Shown one piece after another: positions 56,877 to 64,000 of a stretch of 64,000 nt of DNA. Source of the stretch: Bradyrhizobium niftali (GTDB taxonomy: Bacteria > Pseudomonadota > Alphaproteobacteria > Rhizobiales > Xanthobacteraceae); NCBI RefSeq assembly GCF_004571025.1, contig NZ_SPQT01000037.1, forward strand, positions 1-64,000, in the 5' to 3' direction. Numbering within the stretch: the first letter of the stretch is position 1; each line of letters starts with the position of its first letter. Made by a program: the position numbers and the translations under genes. The notes below the pieces were generated by a model. It did not search any database and had not been told where the DNA came from. It saw only the letters and a program-made list of their open reading frames with translations.

Positions 56877-57721
56877 CAGCAGCGCGGCGACGCAGCCGCT
56901 TCGGCGGTGCCGGCGGAAGGCCGCGCGGCGCGGCTGTTCCCACCGTCGGCGTACGTCGGCACATGCGCCAGCATGCCGCCGTCGATGCACACTACTTGGC
57001 CGGTGATGAACGCAGCATCGTCGGAGAGCAGGAACGCCACCAGCGCGGCCACGTCCTCTGGGCGGCCGACACGCGGTAGGAGCTGGTGCCGGCGCAGATG
57101 CCGTTGCATGCACTCGTCCAGCTTGGCCAGGAGACGCTCGGTCATGATGAGACCCGGCGCAACCGCGTTGCAGCGGATCTGCGCATGACCGTACTGGGTG
57201 GCGAGCGAAGCCGATAGCATGTTCATCGCCGCCTTCGATGCGGCGTAGGACGTGAGCGCGCTGTCACCGCTGAGCCCCTGGCACGACGACATGTTGACGA
57301 TCGCGCCACCGCCGCGGGCGATCATCCCTGGAATGGCCTGCCGGCAGCAGAGCAATGTGCCGCGCAGATTGGTTGCCATGGTCTCATCCCAGACCGCCAA
57401 GTCCAGGTCAAGGATCGCGCGGTCGCGCGGAGTCAGATGCATGGCGCCCGCGTTGTTCACCAGGAGGTCGACTGCACTGAAATGCCGCTCCGCCGTATCG
57501 AACAGCGCAGCCACAGCCTGCGCCTCGGCGATGTCGATGGCCAGAGCCAGCGCGTGGCCCGCCTCGGCCGCGATTTGCGCGGTACACGCCGCGGCCGCCG
57601 AGCCATCGATGTCGGCGACCACCACTCTGCCGCCCTCGCGCGCGATGGCGAGGGCGCATGCCTTGCCGATCCCGGCGCCGGCGCCGGTCACCACGGCCAC
57701 CTTGCCTTCAAACCGTCCCAT
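56876..57721 (-). CDS. Gibberellin-operon short-chain dehydrogenase (SDR-GA)
   Basis: 281 residues from ATG 57721 (AGGAGG ahead), overlapping the end of the cyp114-fd gene by 14 bases. Classical SDR: VVTGAGAGIGKACALA, LVNNAGAMHL, NMSSCQGLSG, YAASKAAMNML, ITGQVVCIDGG. The C-terminal ~25 residues after GGMLAHVPT extend beyond the usual end. In the known pathway this enzyme oxidises the GA12-aldehyde-type intermediate or GA9 precursors together with CYP114 and CYP112. NAD preference is suggested by Asp in VVADIDGS. Confidence 0.85.
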   Translation of the reverse strand: MGRFEGKVAVVTGAGAGIGKACALAIAREGGRVVVADIDGSAAAACTAQIAAEAGHALALAIDIAEAQAVAALFDTAERHFSAVDLLVNNAGAMHLTPRDRAILDLDLAVWDETMATNLRGTLLCCRQAIPGMIARGGGAIVNMSSCQGLSGDSALTSYAASKAAMNMLSASLATQYGHAQIRCNAVAPGLIMTERLLAKLDECMQRHLRRHQLLPRVGRPEDVAALVAFLLSDDAAFITGQVVCIDGGMLAHVPTYADGGNSRAARPSAGTAEAAASPRC

Positions 57722-59306
57722 GGTGTCCTCCTGGATTGCGTTGGTCTCTCGCGGCATGCCGCTCCGCCTCCGCCGGAGAAGGCGCACTGTCGGCGCTGGC
57801 GCGCTCGTCACCCCCAGCTTCGCTTCTGATGACCCGAATGGCGGCGACCGGGCACTGGCTGGCTGCGAGCCGCACGGCGGCGTGCAGCGCCTGCGGGACT
57901 GTCGCCCCGCACACTTCGGCCACGCCGTCCGGTTCGCGCTGACGAAAAGTACCCGGTAGCGTCAGCACGCACTGTCCGCTGGTTCCGCACAGATCCTGGT
58001 CGACCACGACGCGCATCTCAGCCCCCTGCGCACGCAGCCGCACCGGCAGCGCGCGGAACGTCCTAAGGAACGCGGAGGGCTCCCGGGTCGGCAGCTCGGC
58101 CAACGCCAGCGTGGGGAAGCGCGCCTGAATCCGTGCCAAACTTTCGGCCAACTGCACCCGAGCCAGTTGCGCACCGAGGCAGAAGTGGATGCCGTGGCCG
58201 AAGCTCAGCATGATCTTCCCGTCGGTCGACATGCCGGGACTGGTGCCGTAGAACCGCGCGGGATCGAAGCGGTCGGGATCGGCGAAGGCGTCAGGGTCGC
58301 GATTGCCAGACGCGATCAGCACGCGCACGTCCGCGTTCTTCGGGATCACCACGCCGCCTAATTCGATGTCGCGCTGGGCGATACGTGGAATGGAGCTGAA
58401 CATGGCGGGCGCGTCACAGCGCAGGACTTCTTCGACGAATGCCTTCACCCCCATGGCGTCTCCCTGCAGCCAGTGACGCTGTTCGGGATAGGCCAGCATC
58501 GCCAGGACCGCATGGTCGATGGTCGCAGCAGTGGTGGCGAAGCCACCCAGCAGCATGCCCCACAACATGCTGATCAACTCCGCATCTGATAGCGTGTCGG
58601 CATCATCGTCGTGTGCGCCGACCAGCATCGACACGATGTCGTGGCAGGGATCGGTGCGCTTGCGCTGTATGAGACCGCCGAAGTAGGCCTTCACTCTGGC
58701 ACTGGCCGCGTCCGCCGCGGCGAGCCGGGGACCGCTGGCGTGCGGACTCAGGCCTTCCAGAATGGCGCCGATGCCGGCGGCGAGCCCGAACATGTCCTCG
58801 TGGGGCAGGCCAAACAGTTCGGCGAAGACCAGTATGGGCAAGGCCAGCGCAAATTCCCGATGCAGGTCCACGGCCTCGCCGCGCTCCAGCGCGGGCGCCA
58901 TGCCGTCCAGCCGCGCTTCGACGATGCGCGCGATGCTCGGCCGCAGGTTGTCGATCTCGCGCATGGTGAAATCGCGCGAGATCAGCCGGCGCAGACGCGT
59001 ATGCGTCGGTGGGTCCTTCATCGCTAGCGTGGAGGCCAGCAGATTGAGCGACAGGCTGGACGCCGCATGCGGGAAATAGCGCGCCAGTTCGCCCGGCGCG
59101 GGTCCCCGAAACGCATCGCCCGTGGCCTTGAGGGCCCAGTAGATGTCGGCGTGGCGGCTCAACAGATAGAGGCCCGACGCCGCGCGATGCACCGGGTCGC
59201 GCTCGCGCAACCAACGCATGAACGGATACGGGTCGTGGATCCACGCCGGCGATGCCAGTTCGGCGAAGGCGTCCGGGCATGCTGCCGTGGTTTCTTGCAC
59301 GTCCAT
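57708..59306 (-). CDS. cyp114: CYP114-ferredoxin fusion protein
   Basis: 532 residues in one frame from ATG 59306. Residues 1-~428 are P450 CYP114: ExxR in FVEEVLRCDAP-region, I-helix MLLGGFATTAAT (the usual acidic residue before Thr is replaced by Ala) and haem loop SFGHGIHFCLGAQ with Cys376. Without a stop it runs into a ferredoxin starting at Met431 (MRVVVDQDLCGTSGQC) with Cys440, Cys446 and Cys485, a 3Fe-4S pattern, plus Cys466. CYP114 performs the ring-contracting oxidation of ent-kaurenoic acid to GA12-type products, and the ferredoxin is its electron donor. The two are separate genes in some rhizobia and fused in others. Confidence 0.88.
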   Translation of the reverse strand: MDVQETTAACPDAFAELASPAWIHDPYPFMRWLRERDPVHRAASGLYLLSRHADIYWALKATGDAFRGPAPGELARYFPHAASSLSLNLLASTLAMKDPPTHTRLRRLISRDFTMREIDNLRPSIARIVEARLDGMAPALERGEAVDLHREFALALPILVFAELFGLPHEDMFGLAAGIGAILEGLSPHASGPRLAAADAASARVKAYFGGLIQRKRTDPCHDIVSMLVGAHDDDADTLSDAELISMLWGMLLGGFATTAATIDHAVLAMLAYPEQRHWLQGDAMGVKAFVEEVLRCDAPAMFSSIPRIAQRDIELGGVVIPKNADVRVLIASGNRDPDAFADPDRFDPARFYGTSPGMSTDGKIMLSFGHGIHFCLGAQLARVQLAESLARIQARFPTLALAELPTREPSAFLRTFRALPVRLRAQGAEMRVVVDQDLCGTSGQCVLTLPGTFRQREPDGVAEVCGATVPQALHAAVRLAASQCPVAAIRVIRSEAGGDERASADSAPSPAEAERHAARDQRNPGGHHGTV

Positions 59307-59398
59307 CTTCGTTACCTGTTGGCCGGCTGATCTGAGCGGTGCAGGCAGGTGCGCCGGCAAGCCGCGGACAGATCGCGGCCCCCAGCGGCGTCCGCATA

Positions 59399-60601
59399 TC
59401 ACCAGAAAACCGGGAACTCCTCGAACCCGCCAGTGATGATCTCCTTGCGCAACTTCAATTGTTCGGGCGCGACGGCCAGGCGCAGCGCGGGAAAGCGCTG
59501 GAAGATCGAACCGAACACCGCCTTGAGTTCCAGCCTGGCCAGCTCCCCGCCGATACAGGAGTGCGGCCCGTAGGAGAACGCCAGGTGCGGCTTTTCCTGG
59601 CGTCCGATGTCGAAGATTTCCGGCGCGTCGAAATGGCGCGGATCGAACGACGTTGCCGGCAGGCCGACCAGCACCTTGCTCTCGGCGGGAATATGCACGC
59701 CCGCGATGGTCACGTCGGTTTTCGGATAGCGCATGATGCCGTCCCAGCCCGCGCCCGGCGGGTACATGCGCAGGATTTCCTCCACGGCCTTGTCCACCAG
59801 GGATGGATCGCCGATCAGGCGTTCGCGCTGTTGCGGATGGCGGAACATGGCCAGCAGGCCGCATTCGATCTGCGCGACGGTGCTCTCGTGTCCCGCCACC
59901 AGCATGCCTGCCGCCAGGCCGATCGCTTCTTCCTCGGTCGCCTTGCCCTGGTCGACCGCCGCGAGCAGATCCGTCAGCAGGTTGTCGCCCGGATTCTGGC
60001 GCTTGTCCCGCATCTTGTCGCGAATGTAGGCGCGCAGTTCTTCCCAGGCCAAGCGCGACGCCCTGCGCGGGCCGCTTTCATGCTGGTGCGTCATCACCTC
60101 GTCGGACAGCCGAGCGAAAAAGGCGTGATCCTCGTAGAGCAGGCCCATCAGGGCGCTGATGACCATGGCCGGAAGCGGAAACGAGAGGTGGCGCCGCAAG
60201 TCGGCGGGCTGGCGCTGGGCCGCCAGGTTCTCGAACAACTGCGCAGCGATCGCCTCGACATGCGGCGTCAGCAGCTTCACCCGGCGGCTGCTGAAGGCCG
60301 GCGCGACGAGCGTACGTAACCGGACATGGTCGCCCCCCTCGTGCGACACGAGCCACCCCGGCGAACCGAGAATCACCGAATCCGGGGTGAACGCCGTCGG
60401 CGGCATTCCCGCCGGCCGGAACGCGGCGTCGGACAGCGCCGCCTTGGCCTCGTCGTAGCCTGTCACCCACCAGCCTTCGTGCCCGGACGGGAAACGCACG
60501 CGGTGTATCGGACCGTTGGCGCGTAGCGCCAACATCTCGGGCGAGGGCTCGATGTGATCGACGCGCCACATCGGCAGCATCGGCAGGGGTTGTTCGGACA
60601 C
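59399..60601 (-). CDS. cyp112: Cytochrome P450 CYP112 (gibberellin C-20 oxidation)
   Basis: 400 residues. I-helix GMLVAGHESTVAQ with the acid-Thr type pair, ExxR in AVEEILRMYPP, haem loop FSYGPHSCIGGELA with Cys349. First gene of the eight-activity operon cyp112-cyp114/fd-sdr-cyp117-ggps-cps-ks. In the known rhizobial pathway CYP112 removes C-20 of GA12 to give GA9. No cyp115 lies upstream, so the predicted end product is GA9 rather than bioactive GA4. Confidence 0.88.
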   Translation of the reverse strand: MSEQPLPMLPMWRVDHIEPSPEMLALRANGPIHRVRFPSGHEGWWVTGYDEAKAALSDAAFRPAGMPPTAFTPDSVILGSPGWLVSHEGGDHVRLRTLVAPAFSSRRVKLLTPHVEAIAAQLFENLAAQRQPADLRRHLSFPLPAMVISALMGLLYEDHAFFARLSDEVMTHQHESGPRRASRLAWEELRAYIRDKMRDKRQNPGDNLLTDLLAAVDQGKATEEEAIGLAAGMLVAGHESTVAQIECGLLAMFRHPQQRERLIGDPSLVDKAVEEILRMYPPGAGWDGIMRYPKTDVTIAGVHIPAESKVLVGLPATSFDPRHFDAPEIFDIGRQEKPHLAFSYGPHSCIGGELARLELKAVFGSIFQRFPALRLAVAPEQLKLRKEIITGGFEEFPVFW

Positions 60602-60929
60602 GGTAGCACTTCACTCTCTAAGCGATGGAGGGGCGCAAGGTGCCCACAGGCGCTGCGGTCACCGACTTTCCGTGCGCTTGCGTTCGCTTCTGTTGGTCGA
60701 TGATGCGGCGGGGAAGGCGACCGATTCCTAGAGCGTCAAGTTGGCTTTAGCCAGCTACCGAATCTTGTAGTAGTCCCTAAGCTAAGCGCTTGGTGCCACA
60801 AAACATATGCGGAAACTCTGTCGCCACGCGCTACCACACGGAAACCTATTTCAGATGGGTATCCGCCTATGTTGGTTGGCCTCATGCGCGTCTCAGAACA
60901 CGGACCTGCAGCGCGATGCGCTGCTCGGC
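60602..60929. other. Region upstream of the gibberellin operon
   Basis: Should hold the operon promoter. TGGCAC occurs on the minus strand near 60810 but the matching -12 GC is not at the right distance. A 46-codon minus-strand open piece ending at 60618 (LGIGRLPRRIIDQQKRTQ...) could be the 3' scrap of a lost gene; in other rhizobia a cyp115 fragment occurs here, but I cannot confirm this. Confidence 0.35.
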
Positions 60930-61058
60930 TCGCCATCGTGACCTCGCTCGAAGGACAATTGGGTGGCGTTCCACTCGCTGACCGAGAACCTGCACACGGC
61001 GACGCCCTCGGGCGAATTCCTGTTCCGGGTGCGCGCGCTCGCGCAGAGCGCGCTTTAA
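60930..61058 (+). mobile_element. Serine recombinase (resolvase/invertase) remnant
   Basis: The plus frame reads VAFHSLTENLHTATPSGEFL then FRVRALAQSAL and stops. This is the segment of serine resolvases/invertases normally reading GV-F-SLTE--DT-TP-G---FH---ALAE-ER. Nothing else of the protein remains. Confidence 0.6.
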
Positions 61059-61179
61059 TCTAGGACCATGTTGCAAGCCACTTGCGCACGTTCGCGTTGG
61101 CACCATCGCCAAACTCAAGAACCGCGTTCTCGTCGATGAAATACGCGGTTGCGGAATCCGGCGCGGCGCAACCTCGCCC

Positions 61180-61433
61180 GCCTCGGATTCGTCATCGAAC
61201 CCAAGGCCGGCTAGCTCTGCCAGCGCCCGCTTCAGACTCCACGGAGATAGGGGCACCCTCGCTACGGCGTATTCGATCGCGGCCTCAACCTGATCGCGCG
61301 TCAGCGGTGGAAAATCCTCGACAATCTCCTCGGCCGATTGCCCACGGGCGAGGGCGTCCACCATAGACGGGAACTCTCTTGCTTTGATGATGGGTTGGTT
61401 GCGATCACCTCCGACTTGTACCCATCGACGCAT
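61180..61433 (-). pseudogene. DUF433 antitoxin-like remnant
   Basis: The minus frame holds SMVDALARGQSAEEIVEDFP followed by LTRDQVEAAIEYA, the helix-turn-helix-like DUF433 domain of VapB-type antitoxins. After ELAGLGFDDESE the reading becomes Arg-rich and unlike the family, so the normal end and the partner DUF5615 toxin are missing. Confidence 0.5.
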
Positions 61434-61578
61434 TCAGACGATGAAGACCGCTTTTGAGGTCAGCGTCGATCTTGCCAAGATCAAGGACTAATTCGCCAAA
61501 ACGCGACTCGGTGCGAGTCGAAGCACAGCTGCCGGATCGCTTCATACAGGCGAGCCGGGGTAAGATCTCTGAAGGTCC

Positions 61579-61737
61579 ATGAATGCCTGGCTCAGCCCGC
61601 AGGAAAATAGCAACGGAACACCAACCCAACGGCAGCTCGACGGACTGAAGCGGCTGAGGGGAATTGCCCGCGTTCCAAATAAATCCGAAGCCGTCACGTC
61701 AAAAGAGGAAGCGGAGAAGCTCTACGGGAGCGACTAA
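61579..61737 (+). CDS. Small hypothetical protein
   Basis: 52 residues (MNAWLSPQENSNGTPTQRQL ... EEAEKLYGSD), hydrophilic and probably helical. No Shine-Dalgarno and no family recognised. It lies in the same direction as the PaiB-like gene 64 bases later. It may be a fragment. Confidence 0.25.
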   Translation: MNAWLSPQENSNGTPTQRQLDGLKRLRGIARVPNKSEAVTSKEEAEKLYGSD

Positions 61738-61800
61738 AACTGGCAGTTTTCTCGCATGTTGACTTGCGTCTATCTCGACGACTTCCAACGGAGAGCCTTC

Positions 61801-62430
61801 ATGTACATACCAACCCACTTTCGAGATGACGACATCGAGAATATTCGAGCGACAATCCGCTGCGCCCGATTGGCCAACCTAGTCACAGCGACATCAGATG
61901 GGCCACTTGCGACGCCTCTTCCGCTCTTCCTCGACGAGAGCGAAGGCGAACACGGCGCACTATACGGGCATCTGGCGAAGGGCAATCCGCAATGGCGCAC
62001 GGCCCCGATCGGAGAAGCTCTGGCGATCTTTACTGGCGCAGAGGCTTATGTGACGCCATCCTGGTATCCTAGCAAGCGACAAGCTGAACATGTGGTTCCG
62101 ACATGGAATTACATCGCGGTCCACGCCCATGGGCCGATTGAGTTCTTCGAGGATCCCACTCGCCTGCTTGAGGTTGTGACGCGTCTGACGAATATCCATG
62201 AGACATCACGTGCGACGCCCTGGGCCGTCAGCGATGCTCCCGCGGATTTCATCGCCGCCCAGTTGCGTGAAATCGTCGGCGTGCGCATCCCGATCACCAT
62301 GGTCGAAGGCAAACGCAAGATGAGCCAAAACCGCCCCACGCCTGATCGCATTGGTATCGCCACCGGCCTAGCGGCGAGCAAACTGGCACGGGACCAGGAA
62401 GTTGGTGCTCTTATCTTGGTTCAGGACTGA
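61801..62430 (+). CDS. PaiB-like FMN-binding negative transcriptional regulator
   Basis: 209 residues from ATG 61801 (MYIPTHF, GGAG ahead); the frame is open 15 codons further upstream but without homology. Family blocks: MYIPTHFRDDD, LYGHLAKGNPQW, VIFTGAEAYVTPSWY-like (IFTGAEAYVTPSWYPSK), VVPTWNYIAVHAHG and the end KMSQNRP--D. These are split-barrel flavin-binding proteins; PaiB represses sporulation and protease genes in Bacillus, but in proteobacteria the role is open and an oxidoreductase is possible. Appears intact. Confidence 0.85.
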   Translation: MYIPTHFRDDDIENIRATIRCARLANLVTATSDGPLATPLPLFLDESEGEHGALYGHLAKGNPQWRTAPIGEALAIFTGAEAYVTPSWYPSKRQAEHVVPTWNYIAVHAHGPIEFFEDPTRLLEVVTRLTNIHETSRATPWAVSDAPADFIAAQLREIVGVRIPITMVEGKRKMSQNRPTPDRIGIATGLAASKLARDQEVGALILVQD

Positions 62431-63380
62431 GACGAAAATGTGCATGACCAGCAGCGCCGCAGCCATCTTACATCTACAGCTCTCACAAACCCCAGCGGTC
62501 GGGCCATCAATTAACTCGCGAAATTCACGAACGGAAACGTCAGCTCGGGCTTGCCGCACTGTGCAGACACTTGTCCGTATTCTGACAGAGGCACAATCTC
62601 GTGTCAGGTCCAGTACAACGCGCGTAGTAAGCGTCCAGACTCTCGAAAGCCCATCCGACTCTGCGGCTCCCTGCGCCGCCTGGGATGGCCATTGCTCAAA
62701 ACAAAGCAATCCAGAAAAGAGCCGCGGAGGCAGCAATGCTCACGCTCTCCAAACTCCATCTCGCACCCGGAAGCAATTACATTGTTGAACCAATTCGCGC
62801 ACAAGTGACAACGACTTGGAATGGAGACTCACGTCAGCGACGTTTTGACAGTTGCGAGCTGCGCAACTCAGTTTAGGAGCATGAGCAAGCAAGAGCCGCT
62901 ACGCTTGTATATGCAGGCCAATGATTTGTCCCAGAAAGAACCGTCATCGTCATAGTGAGCGATATGCCTGTTGAGACGGAACTTGCCCGCAATCTCGGTC
63001 TCGTCAACGTATCAATCGTGGGATGATTTGTTTTCGAGGCGCGCTTCCGCGCGGCAGGGCCGGACTACATAATTCATGACCACCATAAACTATTGCCAAT
63101 TCAACAGAGTTAGTGATTACAAAAGCGTGACTGAAGATCTGCCGTTTGCTCGCTCCTGCTGTCGCTTCGCGATTCGACATTCGAAGGGGTGAGCTCGGTG
63201 AGCGAGTTCTTTCGTCACTCCGCCCAACCACTGGGTCAGTTCGATGGACTCGCGCCAAATGCCACGATTCATTTACGGCCCATGATCGAGTACATGCTTG
63301 CGTTTTGCTTGGCACGATGCTTGCTGAAGATCATTTGTCCCAAGGGGTGAGGAAGAACTGCAAGGGCTTGGAAAAGCAAG
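62431..63380. other. Gene-poor stretch before the dioxygenase gene
   Basis: About 950 bases. Only short overlapping frames are present. A short plus-strand piece near 62950-63020 (VSDMPVETELARNLGLVNVS) looks protein-like and may be a gene scrap; nothing else can be named. Confidence 0.4.
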
Positions 63381-64000
63381 ATGAGCACAAACGCTTTGGT
63401 CGGAGGCGCCATTCCGAGCACCGATGTTGTGAAACGTGCAGCGCGCATCGGTGCCGAAGTCAAAAATATCAAGCTATCAGGCGACCTACCGGACCACACG
63501 ATCGCCGCGATCAACAGCTTATTGCTCGAGCACAAGGTTATCTTCTTCCGCAATCAAGGCCATCTCGATGACGCTGAGCATGAGCGCTTTGCCGCTCGTC
63601 TCGGAAAGCTAGTGCCACATCCGATGCTCGGTGCTACCAAGGGGATGGCGTCGCTCCTCGAACTGGACTCCACTCGCGGCGGCGGTCGTGCCGACGTTTG
63701 GCATGCGGATGGGACCTTCGCCGACGCCTATCCTAAGATTTTGGTCCTGCGGGCCGTTGTAATGCCAATGTTCGGAGGCGACACCGTATGGTCGAACACA
63801 GCTGCCGCTTATCTTGGTCTGCCGCCGCCGCTAAAACGGCTTGCCGAGGGCCTATGGGCCGTTCACAGCAACCTCTTCGATTACGCCGGGATCGCGCGGG
63901 TCCGTGAGGTCGACAAGAAACATTTTGACGAGGTGTTCACCAGAACGGTTTTTGAGACCGAGCATCCCGTCGTACGCGTCCATCCCGAAACGGGCGAGCG
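63381..64000 (+). CDS. TauD/TfdA-family Fe(II)/2-oxoglutarate dioxygenase (cut by window edge)
   Basis: 206 residues visible from ATG 63381; the frame is open to the last base. The N-terminal part reads RIGAEVKNIKLSGDL and LLLEHKVIFFRNQGHLDDAE, as in TauD. The iron motif His-x-Asp is in VWHADGTFAD, followed by FGGDTVWSNTAAAY. The second iron His and the Arg that binds 2-oxoglutarate would lie past the edge. Members oxidise taurine, alkyl sulfates, phenoxy acids and similar; the substrate is unknown. Confidence 0.85.
   Translation, partial: MSTNALVGGAIPSTDVVKRAARIGAEVKNIKLSGDLPDHTIAAINSLLLEHKVIFFRNQGHLDDAEHERFAARLGKLVPHPMLGATKGMASLLELDSTRGGGRADVWHADGTFADAYPKILVLRAVVMPMFGGDTVWSNTAAAYLGLPPPLKRLAEGLWAVHSNLFDYAGIARVREVDKKHFDEVFTRTVFETEHPVVRVHPETGE

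Noticed and set aside
60795..60820. TGGCAC on the minus strand as a possible RpoN -24 element for the gibberellin operon
   Set aside because: No GC doublet at the required 10-base distance from the GG.

Overview
The window looks like part of a symbiosis or accessory island of a nodulating alphaproteobacterium, most likely Bradyrhizobium. The support is a NodW/NwsB-type two-component regulator, Nod-factor fucosylation genes (noeL-nolK), a nodM/glmS-type transaminase, a NopP type III effector remnant behind a tts box, a rhizobial-type gibberellin operon, and many decayed insertion sequences and pseudogenes. No rRNA, complete tRNA or CRISPR array was seen. This assignment comes from gene content only, not from a database search.

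Layout. (1) 1-1.4 kb: end of a sensor kinase, a FixJ/LuxR-type regulator and a receiver-only protein. (2) 2.3-5.5 kb: nopP pseudogene with its tts box, then a GH127 beta-L-arabinofuranosidase. (3) 6.6-11.5 kb: glmS/nodM, then noeL-nolK on the other strand. (4) 11.8-16.5 kb: MFS transporter and an orphan RND pump. (5) 16.5-19.6 kb: decayed DNA with an IS481 remnant, a second tts box and imperfect repeats. (6) 19.6-22.1 kb: trbF', trbL, trbK, trbJ'. (7) 22.1-32.8 kb: IS66 debris and a complete copper membrane monooxygenase (CuMMO) operon, pmoC-A-B plus four accessory genes. (8) 32.8-37.0 kb: ribbon-helix-helix protein, traG and relaxase, the last two frameshifted. (9) 37.6-43.2 kb: IS630 and IS110 remnants, then a RiPP cluster. 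(10) 43.2-51.1 kb: aldehyde dehydrogenase and lactonase remnants, then a TRAP transporter/split transketolase/SDR operon with a divergent LysR regulator. (11) 51.6-60.6 kb: a 3' tRNA-Arg fragment followed by a complete gibberellin operon. (12) 60.9-64 kb: recombinase and DUF433 scraps, a PaiB-like protein and the start of a TauD-family dioxygenase.

The most interesting system is the RiPP cluster at 38.6-43.2 kb. A Nif11-leader precursor ending in a nearly pure Val/Ala/Ile core lies just upstream of a PoyD-like radical SAM epimerase and, further on, a B12-binding radical SAM C-methyltransferase-like enzyme. This is the enzyme logic of polytheonamide-type proteusins, so a strongly hydrophobic peptide carrying D-residues and C-methyl groups is predicted. 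Second is the CuMMO operon, with copper ligands conserved in PmoB and PmoC. It sits exactly between the two halves of a broken conjugation module (relaxase/traG/RHH on one side, trbJ'KLF' on the other), so it looks like cargo that replaced trbB-E. The gibberellin operon is complete for GA9 synthesis, with no cyp115 and with CYP114 fused to its ferredoxin.
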